In this document: positions 16,440-57,038 of the stretch, piece by piece
Layout of the letters: the number at the start of each line of letters is the position of its first letter
How positions within the stretch are numbered: the stretch's first letter is position 1
The notes under the pieces: generated by a model
Told to the model about the DNA's origin: nothing
Databases searched by the model: none
The model's input: only the letters and a program-made list of their open reading frames with translations
From: Lamellibrachia columna
Taxonomy: Eukaryota; Annelida; Polychaeta; Sabellida; Siboglinidae
Direction of reading: 5' to 3'
DNA: 64,000 nucleotides
Assembly (NCBI GenBank): GCA_963662155.1
Contig: OY759268.1
Coordinates: 55,856,457-55,920,456, forward strand
Made by a program: the position numbers and the translations under genes

Positions 16440-16735
16440 TGTGGGTGCATGCGTGCGAACGCGTGTGCCTGCGTCCGTTTGTGCGTGTGTGTATGCATGT
16501 GTGGGTGACGTGTGTGTACGTGTGGGGGTAGGCATGTTCGTGCATGCTTGTGTGCGTGTATGTGCGTACATTTGCGTGTATTCGCGCGTGCGTATGTATG
16601 TGTGCGTGTGTGCGTGCGTTTGTGTTGATGCGCGCGAGCGTGTGCGTGCGTATATGTGTATGTGCTTGCATAAAAGGACGTGTTTGCGTGCAAGCGTGTG
16701 CGTGCGTGTGTGCGTGTGTATGGCGGTCTGTATTT
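16440..16735. repeat. TG/CG-rich degenerate microsatellite
   Basis: Imperfect TGCGTG repeats lie directly before module C, as at 1920-2320 and 9885-10320, so they appear to be part of the same composite repeat. Confidence 0.8.
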
Positions 16736-17080
16736 ATACAGTGAGTCGACAGACGTAGTTATTTGTTGTTTTCGAACTCGACTTTCTCGGAAATTAACTT
16801 GTGTCGTCCAAAAAGTGCGCGCATTGTCAAGTACAACGATCAGCTGTAACATAACCGTAGTAATCGCCTGGTAAACATTACTACAACAAACACCACATCA
16901 ATAGCGCGACCGTAGAAAGCGTCAAATGGCGAGCAACTCACAAGTGGCGATTAACCGACGAACGGCGGTGCCTCGCCCGGACAAAGGTGTGCGGGCCAGT
17001 GAGACCTACTTCATTTGTAATTTCTAAAACGTGCAAAAAGTGCAACTCACAAAAAAGTGCAACAATTCGCTGTAATATAA
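16735..17080. repeat. Dispersed module C, copy 5 (diverged)
   Basis: It starts ACAGTGAGTCGACAGACGTA and carries the tail TTAACCGACGAACGGCGGTG, then passes into the 34-bp array. Confidence 0.65.
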
Positions 17081-17515
17081 CCATTGTGGGGACTGATCCC
17101 TGCAGGTAATATAACCATTGTGGGGACTGATCCCTGCAGGTAAAATATAACCATTGTGTGGACTGATCCCTGCAGGTAATAGAACCATTGTGTGGACTGA
17201 TCCCTGCAGGTAATATAACCATTGTGTGGACTGATCCCTGCAGGTAACAGAACCATTGTGTGGACTGATCCCTGAAGGTAATATAACCATTGTGTGGACT
17301 GATCCCTGCAGGTAATATAACCATTGTGGGGACTGATCCCTGCAGGTAATATAACCATTGTGTGGACTGATCCCTGCAGGTAATATAACCATTGTGGGGA
17401 CTGATCCCTGCAGGTAATATAACCATTGTGTGGACTGATCCCTGCAGGTAATATAACCATTGTGGGGACTGATCCCTGCAGGTAATATAACCATTGTTTG
17501 GACTGATCCCTACAG
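17080..17515. repeat. 34-bp tandem repeat, ~13 copies
   Basis: The unit TAATATAACCATTGTGTGGA plus CTGATCCCTGCAGG is an amplified piece of module C (single copy at ~2390-2420). Open frames on the minus strand (156-181 aa) come from the periodicity. Confidence 0.92.
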
Positions 17516-18150
17516 GTAAGAAACACGCGTGTGTGACATTGAGGTGTACTTATGAGGTCGAGTCCTTGAACGCGACGTTGACTGAGTTCCATATAGCAGG
17601 ATATTTATGTATGTGTCTATGTGTGCGTGTATGCGTATGTGTATTTGTATGTGTTTACATGAATGCCTGTGTACGTGTGTGTATGTGCGCGCGTGCGGGT
17701 GTGGCTGTCTGCCGTTGTACAGTGAGTCAACATACGTAGTAGCGGACGTTCTTTTCAAACTCGACCTCTAAAACGATTAGTTGTAACACAGCCATTGTGG
17801 GGACTGATCTCTGCAGCTAAGAAACACGCGTGTGTGACATTGAGGTGTAGTTATGAGGTCAAGTCATTGAATGCGACGTTGAGTTCGATATAGCAGGAGC
17901 GTTTGGCCGTCAAAATGTATAATTATAACTTATTATTAGCATGGAACCAGGCATCGACCACAACCGACTAGTAAACACTACTTCAACACAATAACAAATT
18001 AATAGCAAGTTTGAACGCGTAAAGCGTCAAATGGCGAGCAGCCAACTCAGAAGTGGCGATTAACTGACGAACGGCGGTGCCTCGCCCGGACAAAGGGACA
18101 GTGTCGCCTGTTCCATTTGTTCCATAATTAGTTTTGTAACACCCTGTAAA
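17515..18150. repeat. Module C, copies 6 and 7 (partial, then complete)
   Basis: 17515-17600 holds the AAACACGCGTGTGTGACATT part. After a short TG-rich tract, 17710-18140 repeats the full module. Confidence 0.72.
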
Positions 18151-19056
18151 ATATGCCTCCCCCACTTGTCTTCTGCTGGACGCACGCAGTGGTCCGGGAA
18201 GGCAGTTCTCACAGATATTTAATAAGTTATTTAATTGTCCGTCTTCTTTGTGCTCGCTAAGTTGAGATTTATAAATGAATTTGTACTTATTCGTCCAATG
18301 AGTACATAAAATACTACACGGTGTAGTCAATGCATTGTTCGAGGTTGAAAACGAAAAATAACAGTGAAGATAAATACCACCGTAAACACAAAACATTGTG
18401 AGAGTAAACATCGCTGAACATAATATAGACTCTTAAAATCTAAAATATTTTACATGTAAACTCTGACAGAAAATTTTGAATTCTAATGATAAGGCAGGTA
18501 TGGCAAGCCAGGGTCACTGTTACTGATAATTGTGATGCCTAAAATTTGACATGACTAATAGTCTTGCCGGCCTATGGAATCCCTCCTATACTCTCAGTTT
18601 ACCAAATTCAGACGCTGTCATTAGAGGTTATGCAATTGCCTAAATATTCAGTACGCTTTATCATTGGTAAACTTGTTAAACCGCCATCCGTTTCAACCGC
18701 TGGACAGTGACGTTTTCCGGAAGTGTCCTTGCCAAATGTGCAAATTAAATGTTTGGAGCCGGACCCTTCCAGGGTTCTCAGTGCTCTTCTTTTTCAAAAA
18801 TTTCGTTGACCTCCGAGGTGAAGTCAATTTAGTAAAGTCAGGATTAGACAGCTGCATTTGTTTTCCATAAGGGAGGAAGGAAGTGCCATAACATTATTAT
18901 TCTTTATATCTTTTGACAAAATAAATTCTATTATATCTTTTGACAAAATAAGGGGTTAGTCATTATGCATTTGGGTAGTTTAGTTTTTCGAACAATATTT
19001 TTTTTTGCTAATTAGTTATTAAATCAAACTGGCTTATTCTTTACAACCCGATGCAC
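18150..19056. repeat. Dispersed module D, copy 2
   Basis: This is paralogous to 14185-15120, with small indels. It runs straight into the 81-bp array. Confidence 0.75.
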
Positions 19057-20280
19057 CAATTCCGACTAGCACATATACCTTGGATTGTGTTTGGTTCTAG
19101 CTACGTGCTCCGACATGGTTATTGTAATACCAACATTTAATTCCGACTGGCACATATACCTTGGATTGTGTTTGGCTCTAGCTACGTGCTCCGACATGGT
19201 TATTGTAATACCTACATTTAATTCCGACTGGCACATATACCTTGGATTGTGTTTGGCTCTAGCTACGTGCTCCGACATGGTTATTGTAATACCAACATTT
19301 AATTCCGACTGGCACATATACCTTGGATTGTGTTTGGCTCTAGCTACGTGCTCCGATATGGTTATTGTAATACCAACATTTAATTCCGACTGGCACATAT
19401 ACCTTGGATTGTGTTTGGTTCTAGCTACGTGCTCCGACATGGTTATTGTAATACCAACATTTAATTCCGACTGGCACATATACCTTGGATTGTGTTTGGT
19501 TCTAGCTACGTGCTCCGACATGGCTATTGTAATACCGACATTTATTTCCGACTGGCACATATACCTTGGATTGTGTTTGGTTCTAGCTACGTGCTCTGAC
19601 ATGGTTATTGTAATACCAACATTTAATTCCGACTGGCACATATACCTTGGATTGTGTTTGGCTCTAGCTACGTGCTCCGACATGGTTATTGTAATACCAA
19701 CATTTAATTCCGACTGGCACATATACCTTGGATTGTGTTTGGCTCTAGCTACGTGCTCCGATATGGTTATTGTAATACCAACATTTATTTCCGACTGGCA
19801 CATATACCTTGGATTGTGTTTGGCTCTAGCTACGTGCTCCGACATGGCTATTGTAATACCGACATTTAATTCCGACTGGCACATATACCTTGGATTGTGT
19901 TTGGTTCTAGCTACGTGCTCCGACATGGTTATTGTAATACCAACATTTAATTCCGACTGGCACATATACCTTGGATTGTGTTTGGCTCTAGCTACGTGCT
20001 CCGACATGGTTATTATAATACCAACATTTAATTCCGACTGGCACATATACCTTGGATTGTGTTTGGCTCTAGCTACGTGCTCCGACATGGTTATTGTAAT
20101 ACCAACATTTAATTCCGACTGGCACATATACCTTGGAATTGTGTTTGGCTCTAGCTACGTGCTCCGACATGGTTATTGTAATACCAACATTTAATTCCGA
20201 CTGGCACATATACCTTGGAATTGTGTTTGGCTCTAGCTACGTGCTCTGACATGGTTATTGTAATACCAACATTTAATTGG
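19057..20280. repeat. 81-bp satellite, ~15 copies
   Basis: The unit contains TTCCGACTGGCACATATACC and CTAGCTACGTGCTCCGACAT. It is a multiple of three and free of stops in one frame on each strand, which creates 353-aa and 369-aa open frames. The last two units carry a 1-bp insertion (TTGGAATTG). Module D copy 1 has one unit, so this is a local expansion rather than a gene. Confidence 0.93.
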
Positions 20281-20539
20281 CTTTAGTTAATAATCCAAAC
20301 ACGAATGCATAGGATTGTTCCCACTCGTCCGTCCCCCCTCAAAACAAAACTGGAAAATGTATGACAATGTACACACATTGCTTAAATAGGGAACACAATT
20401 TGTTTGTTTGAAGTTTCGCCCGCGTATAGATGGTTTAATGTTGAAAGCGGGCTGAATATTTGATGGGGTGGTTCTAGAGTGTTGGAAAGGATTCTGCTGC
20501 CTGTGTTCTTCATAATGTTTTCTCTGTTTCGAACCAACG

Positions 20540-21480
20540 TTTCCAGCCGATTAAAGGTTAATATCTGTGTTGAAAGTAGGGACTGGGAATCTCTGTGAGT
20601 TGCACAACACTGTGATGGTCGCGTGCTGACCCTATAAGAATCGTAAACCGCATGTGCAAGTACTGTCCGGTGGGTCCATAGCTGAATATTGTACGTGACT
20701 CTGTCTGAATAAAACAATCGTTGTCAATGCAGTCAACCGTGAACTGGAACGTTTTCAGTAAACTGGAAAAAAAATCCTTATTTCATAGTGCGTCGTTATT
20801 ATTTCTGAAATTAAAAACATTGTTCGTGTCACTATATGTAAGATGCTTGGAGAGGCTTATTCCTTCCAGTAGTACACATTGTTCGTGTCCCTATAAGTAG
20901 GATGCATGGAGAGGGTTATTCCTTCCAGTAGTACACATTGTTCGTGTCCCTATAAGTAGGATGCTTGGAGAGGGTTATTCCTTCCAGTAGTACACATTGT
21001 TCGTGTCCCTATAAGTAGGATGCTTGGAGAGGGTTATTCCCTACAGTAGTACACATTGTTCGTGTCCCTATAAGTACGATGCATGGAGAGGGTTATTCCT
21101 TCCAGTAGTACACATTGTTCGTGTATAAGTAGGATGCGTAGAGAGGGTCATTCCTTTCAGTTATATACAATGGTTGGCGTTGTCAATCCGTTGCGTGTGG
21201 TTAACTTTTAGGGAAGACTTGTCTCGCTTGGTCATGGCTAATAAATTTATGATCACAACAAGATAGTAATGTGTTTGCATAGTCGTCGTCTTCGCCGCTT
21301 TGAATCAAAGCGATTCAGCTGCAATCGGTGTCACGGCTAAACACAGAGGTGACAGCGTTGTTACTTGATGTCTCCATTGAAGTTGGGGACAAAGAACTGC
21401 ACTCAGCCACCAACTATTCAAGTTCGCCAAAGTATAGGCTTGCATACAACCACTGCCGTATTTATTATTATTTATTATAT
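20540..21480. repeat. Dispersed module A, copy 4, with internal 59-bp array
   Basis: This diverged module A contains ~5-6 copies of a 59-bp unit (20825-21130; core ATTGTTCGTGTCCCTATAAG) where the other copies have one. The rest matches CAGTCGTCGTCTTCGCCGC and GCTTGCATACAACCA. Confidence 0.78.
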
Positions 21481-21519
21481 TTGAATCACGTGAATGGCAT
21501 TCTAAAGTGACGATATTAG

Positions 21520-21960
21520 ATAGATTCAACACTTGACAAGTGTCTTGTCTCATATAATGCACACAGCTTGATGTGGGAAAACCAGGTTATCCGATCTACT
21601 TTCCGAATTAAATTTGAAAATGCGCGACTGACGCTTTGAAAAATAATGTGACGTGACAAATGACAGGACAACGTGGACTCTACGCGCAGATGACTGTAGA
21701 AGACTAGGACAAAGGTGTAGAAAACAAGCACATCAAGAGTATCTATAAAAATATGTTACAAATTGTCATCCATGTATCTATATGTTGCAAGTTGTCTTCC
21801 TTGCCAGGGTTGATCTATGACCTTTACCTGTCTCAACCAGCCCGGGTGACACTTTCTATTGTGATTTTTACCGAGTAGTGAACTATTTTGTGATGGGTGG
21901 TTTCAGGGCGTTTTGGCGATTTAGCAACATCTACATTATCGTCTTTGAATCTACAGCAAA
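21520..21960. repeat. Dispersed module E, copy 2
   Basis: This parallels 15545-16330, with a single copy of the 59-bp unit and of the 61-bp unit. It is the unexpanded form of that segment. Confidence 0.72.
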
Positions 21961-22096
21961 AAACATGTGGGTACATGCATGCGTGCGTGCGCATGTGGGG
22001 ATGCGTGCGTGCATGGATGTGTAAACACCTAGATCCGCCGATCAAGATCTAGTGACTATACCGCGGTAACGGTACGGTCATCGCGCCCTTTTTGTC

Positions 22097-22516
22097 GCAG
22101 GGCCGACACCGTGGAACGCCCGGCCTCCCGCAGTGAGGCCAGCCAACTCCGTTGCGGCGTTCAAATCATTCATGAAAACACATCTCTTCCGCGAAGCCTT
22201 CCGAACACAATTGACATTTTAATGACCAGAACATTTAAATTATGAAAATTATTATTTATGTTAGTAATTGTATTTAACCTGTCTGTTTAATATATATGTT
22301 TATCTAATGTATCAACATAGTTGTAGTCATTTATTTTAACTTATTAATTAAATTAAATTAATTAATTTATCTATTTAGCTTTTTTATATAACTCCTTTAT
22401 TTAATTCATTTATTTAACTTATGTTTAAATTATGTAGCATTATCTTGTTACCTCCTTTGAGCATATTTTTAACCCGGACACTTGGCACATTATAAATGTA
22501 TAATAATAATAATTGG
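22097..22516 (+). mobile_element. LINE (L2/CR1-like) 3' end
   Basis: The frame 22097-22222 encodes PWNARPPAVRPANSVAAF, then KSFMKTHLFREAF and a stop. This is the typical C-terminus of L2/CR1-clade ORF2 (P-W-N-x-x-P and F-K-x-x-x-K-T-H-L-F). An AT-rich 3' UTR follows and ends in GTATAATAATAATAAT, the short-repeat tail of these elements. Everything upstream of 22030 is unrelated, as expected for a 5'-truncated copy. Confidence 0.72.
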
Positions 22517-23560
22517 TGGAGCTGATCTCTGCAGTTAAGGAACACGCGTGTTTGACATTGAGGTGTACTTATGAGTTCGTGTCATTCAACGCGACGTTGA
22601 GTGAGTTCCATAGAGCAGGAGCGTTTGGCCGTCAAAGTGTATAATTATAACTTATTATTAGCAGGGAGCCAAACAACAAACACAATCGCCGAGTAAACAG
22701 CCCGAGGCGAACGTTGAACGTCACAAGGCGTCACATGACGAGCGGCCAACACAAAAGTGGCTATTAACTAACAAACGGTGTTTTGTAACAAAACCTAATG
22801 AACTAGTGACCGCAAACATTGTCTGGCGAGACAGGTTCTCAACTTACGTCTGTGTGCGCGCGCGCGTGTATATGTTTGCGGGCGCGCGTTTGTGTGTGCA
22901 TGCGTACGTATGTATATGTGTGGGCGTACGTGCGTGCGTGTGTGCAGACGAGAGACGAGCGACGGGACTACTGTTCTTGCTTGGTCACGGCTGATTAAGT
23001 TATGATAATGTCAGGTAATAACTTGCTTTGATTAACGCGCGTCAGCCATCCACTATTCAAGGCTGCTAAAGTGCCGCATTTATGATCCGGGGGGGGGAGG
23101 ACCTTAGTCATAAATTAATGTGCCAAACAATCGCATAGTGGCGCAACAAGTCATGTACAAACAAATATTATCCCGACGCCAAAGGGGACCCAAGACGACT
23201 ATCCCCCTCTAATACGTCCCTTCATAGGGTGGGCAGTTTAGGCTATGTCTTCTAATTGGGTCGTTTAACAAAACTAATTGATTATGCATTGAACAAAACT
23301 GTATTAGACATTAGACAGAGGGATACGTGTTAGTAATTATTGTACAACTACATGATAGTTTCTTGGACATTGCCACGCGTCACGGCCGTCACTCTGGTAT
23401 ACACTCAATCGCGCATTAAAAAATTGCTGTATCTTATATTCCCAAATCGAGGATTTAGGAAGGGCAACTGACGTCCTTTGAAATGTCACTGATATTGGAC
23501 GTAGCTACTGGAATACTACATTTAATACAGAGCTATTGAGAGTAAAGATGTTATCACGGT
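22516..23560. repeat. Fragments of modules C, A and B
   Basis: 22520-22800 resembles module C, 22850-22950 is TG-rich, 22960-23300 resembles the end of module A (CTTGCTTGGTCACGGCTGATT), and 23330-23510 resembles module B without an 18-bp array. All are diverged. Confidence 0.62.
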
Positions 23561-23682
23561 TCGGTAGTTTTCTTAAGAAATCGTGATAACTCTGATTCTT
23601 TCAAAGGAGCCAGCCAACTGTGGCGCACGATTAAGTATTGCAGGTGGCTTAATACAAACAACCTCCAGTTCTGTAAACGCCC

Positions 23683-24600
23683 TGTATAACTTACCTGGTC
23701 AATGTTCGCCGTGTATAACTTACCTAGTCAATGTTCGCCGTGTATAACTTACCTGGTCAATGTTCGTCGTGTATAACTTACCTGGTCAATGTTCGCCGTG
23801 TATAACTTACCTGGTCAATGTTCGCCGTGTATAACTTACCTGGTCAATGTTGCCGTGTATAACTTACCTGGTCAATGTTCGCCGTGTATAACTTACCTGG
23901 TCAATGTTCGCCGTGTATAACTTACCTGGTCAATGTTGCCGTGTATAACTTAACTGGTCAATGTTCGCCGTGTATAACTTACCTGGTCAATGTTCGCCGT
24001 GTATAACTTACCTGGTCAATGTTCGCCGTGTATAACTTACCTGGTCAATGTTCGCCGTGTATAACTTACCTGGTCAATGTTGCCGTGTATAACTTACCTG
24101 GTCAATGTTGCCGTGTATAACTTACCTGGTCAATGTTCGCCGTGTATAACTTACCTGGTCAATGTTCGCCGTGTATAACTTACCTGGTCGGTGTTGCCGT
24201 GTATAACTTACCTGGTCAATGTTCGCCGTGTATAACTTACCTGGTCGGTTTTGCCGTGTATAACTTACCTGGTCAATGTTCGCCGTGTATAACTTACCTG
24301 GTCAATGTTCGCCGTGTATAACTTACCTGGTCAATGTTCGCCGTGTATAACTTACCTGGTCAATGTTCGCCGTGCATAACTTATCTGGTCAATGTTCGCC
24401 GTGTATAACTTACCTGGTCAATGTTCGCCATGTATAACTTACCTGGTCAATGTTCGCCGTGTATAACTTACCTGGTCAATGTTCGCCGTGTATAACTTAC
24501 CTGGTCAATGTTCGCCATGTATAACTTACCTGGTCAATGTTCGCCATGTATAACTTACCAGGTCAATGTTCGCCGTGTATAACTTACCTGGTCAATTTTC
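23683..24600. repeat. 29-bp minisatellite, ~31 copies, with splice-donor-like core
   Basis: The unit is GTGTATAACTTACCTGGTCA plus ATGTTCGCC; some units lack TC. The opposite strand of every unit contains CCAGGTAAGT, a perfect 5' splice-site consensus. Confidence 0.93.
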
Positions 24601-25495
24601 GTAATACAAATGCAACAAATGTTAATATCCATTTTATACACGTCTAATGATTTACTTTGTATAATACATTTCGCAAGTGTTTCACTGGAAATACTGCAAA
24701 TATCTTGTAATACTTAGACAAATGTGTGCATTACAGGGATTGTATTATATGTGTTCTACATTATTTTGTATGAATAAACGTGTGTTTTAGTTAAATCACT
24801 GTTTATGTTCGTTTTGCTTCAGATTGTAAAACGTGAAGTGTTCTTCACTGATAATCCGACCGGTAACCAGTTGAGTGACCAGTGATATTGGCTGTGACAG
24901 GTGTGAATCATTTCTGGTACGTCGATGTCTGTTTCTTTGTATTGTTAGTGTTTATATTACTTCTCAAAAACGACAAATAAAACTAGCGCAGTGAGTGAAT
25001 CACTGAGATGTCCTGACGGTACATGGGAATTAAGCACGTAGCAAAATACTAAGCTACTATTAAATTATGCACATAAATGTCTTTGACGAACCAAGTAACA
25101 TGTACACAGTGGGTGGGTAATCTAACAGGCGAATACATAAGGCAGAATGACGGTTATCAATATTCAGTGATATCTGCTTTAAATCTTAGCCATATATAAC
25201 AATATCCAGGGGATTGATACTCTATATTATTCATACCCATATGTTGAACTTTTGAAGAGATAATTTTTGTTTAACTTAGTCATGTGATCGACGACAATTA
25301 TTTTGAAGATTTGAGCAAAATATGCATTTTTTATTAGAACAACTGCGGATGATATCTAAACTATTTAGTCATTACATATTTGGACAACAACGATATTTGA
25401 ATTTACGATAGACCAAATCAGTCGAGGGTGGTGTTTTAAAATGTTGCGATGGTAATGACAATAGACCTACGTGACTCTTGTGTTTTGGCTGTTTG
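24600..25495. other. AT-rich sequence, nothing recognised
   Basis: There is no ORF above background, no tandem array and no transposon signature. It may belong to the upstream region of the NLR gene. Confidence 0.4.
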
Positions 25496-25497
25496 CC

Positions 25498-26050
25498 TTT
25501 GCGTGTTGTCTCTTAGTAGCTACACATTGATCTCGCCTGTGTACACTTGTTGTCTCTCAGTAGCGACACATTAATCTCGCCCGTGTACACTTGTTGTCTC
25601 TCAGTAGCTACACATTGATCTATCCCGTGTACACTTATTGTCTCTCAATAGCTACACATTCACCTCGCCCGTGTACACTTGTTGTCTCTCAGTAGCTACA
25701 CATTCACCTCGCCCTTGTACACTTGTTGTCTCTCAGTAGCTACACATTCACCTCGCCCTTGTACACTTGTTGTATCTCAGTAGCTACACATTGATCTCGC
25801 CCGTGTACACTTGTTGTCTCTCAGTAGCTACACATTCACCTCGCCCTTGTTGTATATCAGTAGCTACACATTGATCTAGCCCGTGTACACTTTTTGTCTC
25901 TCAATAGCTACACATTCACCTCGCCCGTGTACACTTGTTGTCTCTCAGTAGCTACACATTCACCTCGCCCTTGTACACTTGTTGTATCTCAGTAGCTACA
26001 CATTGGTATCGCCCTTGTACATTTGTTGTCTCTCAGTGGCTACACATTGA
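25498..26050. repeat. 44-bp minisatellite, ~12-13 copies
   Basis: The unit contains TTGTTGTCTCTCAGTAGCTA and alternates between GATCTCGCCC and CACCTCGCCC forms. Some units are shortened by loss of TGTACACT. Confidence 0.9.
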
Positions 26051-26555
26051 TCAACTGACAGCCATCGGTAGACGAAGTATCTTGAGTGTAGTTGTCACTC
26101 CAACTGACAGCCATCGATATACGAAATATCCTGAGTGTAGTTGTGACTCCAACTGACAGCCATAGGTAGACGAAGTGTCCTGAGTGTAGTTGTCACTCCA
26201 ACTGACAGCCATCGGTAGACGAAGTGTCCTGAGTGTAGTTGTCACTCCAACTGACAGCCATCGGTAGACGAAGTGTCCTCAGTGTAGTTATCGCTCCAAC
26301 TGACAGCCATCGGTAGACGAAGTGTCCTCAGTGTAGTTATCACTCCAATTGACAGCCATCGGCAGACGAAGAGTGTCCTCAGTGTAGTTGTCACTCCAAC
26401 TGACAGCCATCGGTAGACGAAGTGTCCTGAGTGTAGTTGTCACTCCAACTGACAGCCATATTTAGACGAAGTGTCCTGAGTGTAGTTGTCACTCCAACTG
26501 ACAGCCATCGGTAGACGAAGTGTCCTGATTGTAGTTGTCACTCCAACTGCAATGA
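26050..26555. repeat. 49-bp minisatellite, ~10 copies
   Basis: The unit contains AACTGACAGCCATCGGTAGA and ends GTAGTTGTCACTCC. It directly abuts the 44-bp array. Confidence 0.92.
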
Positions 26556-27110
26556 CGTTGATGATCTAACAAAATAATCTCCAAGTAAGTGGTTATGTTA
26601 TTTTGTCATATGAATTGTTGCTTCCAAATAACGCATTACTGACTATATCATTATTATCTAATCTATAACGCATCGATGGGCCTGGAAACTATTATTTGAT
26701 GTTTGTATCCTTCTTTTAATCTATTATATGTAACAAAGAAAAACCAGCTGTCATGTGTTTATCATTTTATGTAATAGACTGCGTTGAATTTATTTGTTGT
26801 TTTATATATAACTATAACAATGCTGTGTTGAGGTTTGTCTTAGTAGTTTACACACCTATTTATGTTTATTAATATAGCAATTATATCACTAATGCAAGAA
26901 ATTAGTCCAGTTTGTTTCACTTGGAATATGTTTCTACATTACTCCAAAACAATTATGTCGCCTGTACTTGTTGTATAATTCATCAGCGATGCACATTGTC
27001 GTTTCTAAGACAGCCTGAGACATACATTGAATGGAAGCAAGTACATCCCAACTAGGAAGACACAGCAAGTAGGACAATTGATGGTCAAGGAAGAGCTGAA
27101 AACCACACTG
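26555..27110. other. AT-rich sequence, nothing recognised
   Basis: No coding or repeat signal was found between the two minisatellites. Confidence 0.4.
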
Positions 27111-27115
27111 AGTGC

Positions 27116-27327
27116 GAAGACGTGTAGTGGGATACCACTGCTGGTCAAGGGAAGACGTGTAGTGGGATACCACTGCTGGTCAAGGGAAGACGTGTAGTGG
27201 GATACCACTGCTGGTCAAGGGAAGACGTGTAGTGGGATACCACTGCTGGTCAAGGGAAGACGTGTAGTGGGACACCACTGCTGGTCAAGGGAAGACGTGT
27301 AGTGGGACACCACTGCTGGTCAAGGGA
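27116..27327. repeat. 35-bp minisatellite, 6 copies
   Basis: The unit is GAAGACGTGTAGTGGGATAC plus CACTGCTGGTCAAGG. It ends 37 bp before a consensus CAG/GTGAGG donor that may belong to a non-coding first exon of the NLR gene. Confidence 0.92.
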
Positions 27328-27860
27328 CAGCCCAAAACGTTACATCAAACTGAATTTACAGCAGGTGAGGCTCGACATAAATATTGCATTGGCTGACATA
27401 CGAAATTCAGCCTAGCATACGTTATCAACCGAGCAAGCATATTTTACATGCGTACATGCGTGCGTGTCACCCCATTTCTATTAACAGCATATTGTCTTTG
27501 GGCGACACACTCTCCGCCTGCTTCCAAGCGACCATGTTAAACCAGGCAGGCAGTCGCTGTCTTCGTCTGTTCTCAGGACGTGCCCAATTCATTACCTGCG
27601 GAACTGGGAACGGCTTAATTTATTGGAATAAAATGACAACGTGACATGGTTTAAAAGACATTATTTTTTGTAGCAAATGGATAGAGAAATGTATGCTAAA
27701 AGTGTGAGTCTAGATGCGCGTATTTCGTATACAGGATGGAATTGAGATTCGCTGTCCTTATGTAGCAAGTTAAATGATGTTGCCACTGTGCATGATTTGT
27801 TCACGTGATACTGGTATTGTTTATGAGTAGTTGTGGTTAGACATGTTATATATTTTGTAG

Positions 27861-27886
27861 GTGTCGATGCTGCACCAGTAAGAAAC
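27861..27886 (+). other. 5' UTR part of exon 1 behind a splice acceptor
   Basis: A pyrimidine-containing stretch ending TATTTTGTAG at 27860 lies 26 bp before the start codon, so the first coding exon probably begins with a short 5' UTR segment spliced to an upstream non-coding exon. The reading frame is open through the acceptor, so a longer N-terminus cannot be excluded. The CXorf38-like domain, however, needs no more residues than ATG 27887 supplies. A CAG/GTGAGG donor at 27364/27365 is a possible partner. Confidence 0.45.
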
Positions 27887-56645
<28,759 letters not shown>

Positions 56646-56845
56646 GATGTCTGTCGGTGGCGACTGTCACAGGACAGACGCGATCACAGCCACAACCGAG
56701 TCTCGTCACACCACACCACCATCAAGTCATCAAGTCATCAAGTCATCAAGTCATCAAGTCGACTCATCATATGACATTATACGCCTCACTACCTGTCACT
56801 TGTCATGATGTAATTTTGATGTAATAAAAATGATGTTCAACCCTT
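56646..56845 (+). terminator. 3' UTR with poly(A) signal AATAAA (56823-56828)
   Basis: A canonical AATAAA lies 178 bp after the stop codon. The UTR also has five tandem copies of an 8-bp TCATCAAG motif at about 56719-56760. Cleavage would be expected ~15-25 bp after the hexamer; the exact site is not visible. Confidence 0.6.
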
Positions 56846-57038
56846 TAATCCATAATGGACTCGTCCGTCGTTCAATGATTCACCAACAGTCGCCGTTTGT
56901 TACAATGTTTCAACCTTGTCTGGAACAAGTTCAGGGAAGGTTTCAATATCAATTGGCAAGTTACTTTGTTTTTTCAAATGACTGCAGGGACTGCCTCAAA
57001 GTGATAAAGTAATGACAGCTGTTTTATTTTAATGTGTA

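Noticed and set aside
19066..20194. 353-aa (minus) and 369-aa (plus) open frames as genes
   Set aside because: Both are produced by the 81-bp tandem unit, which is stop-free on both strands; the end units are frameshifted and no domain is recognisable.
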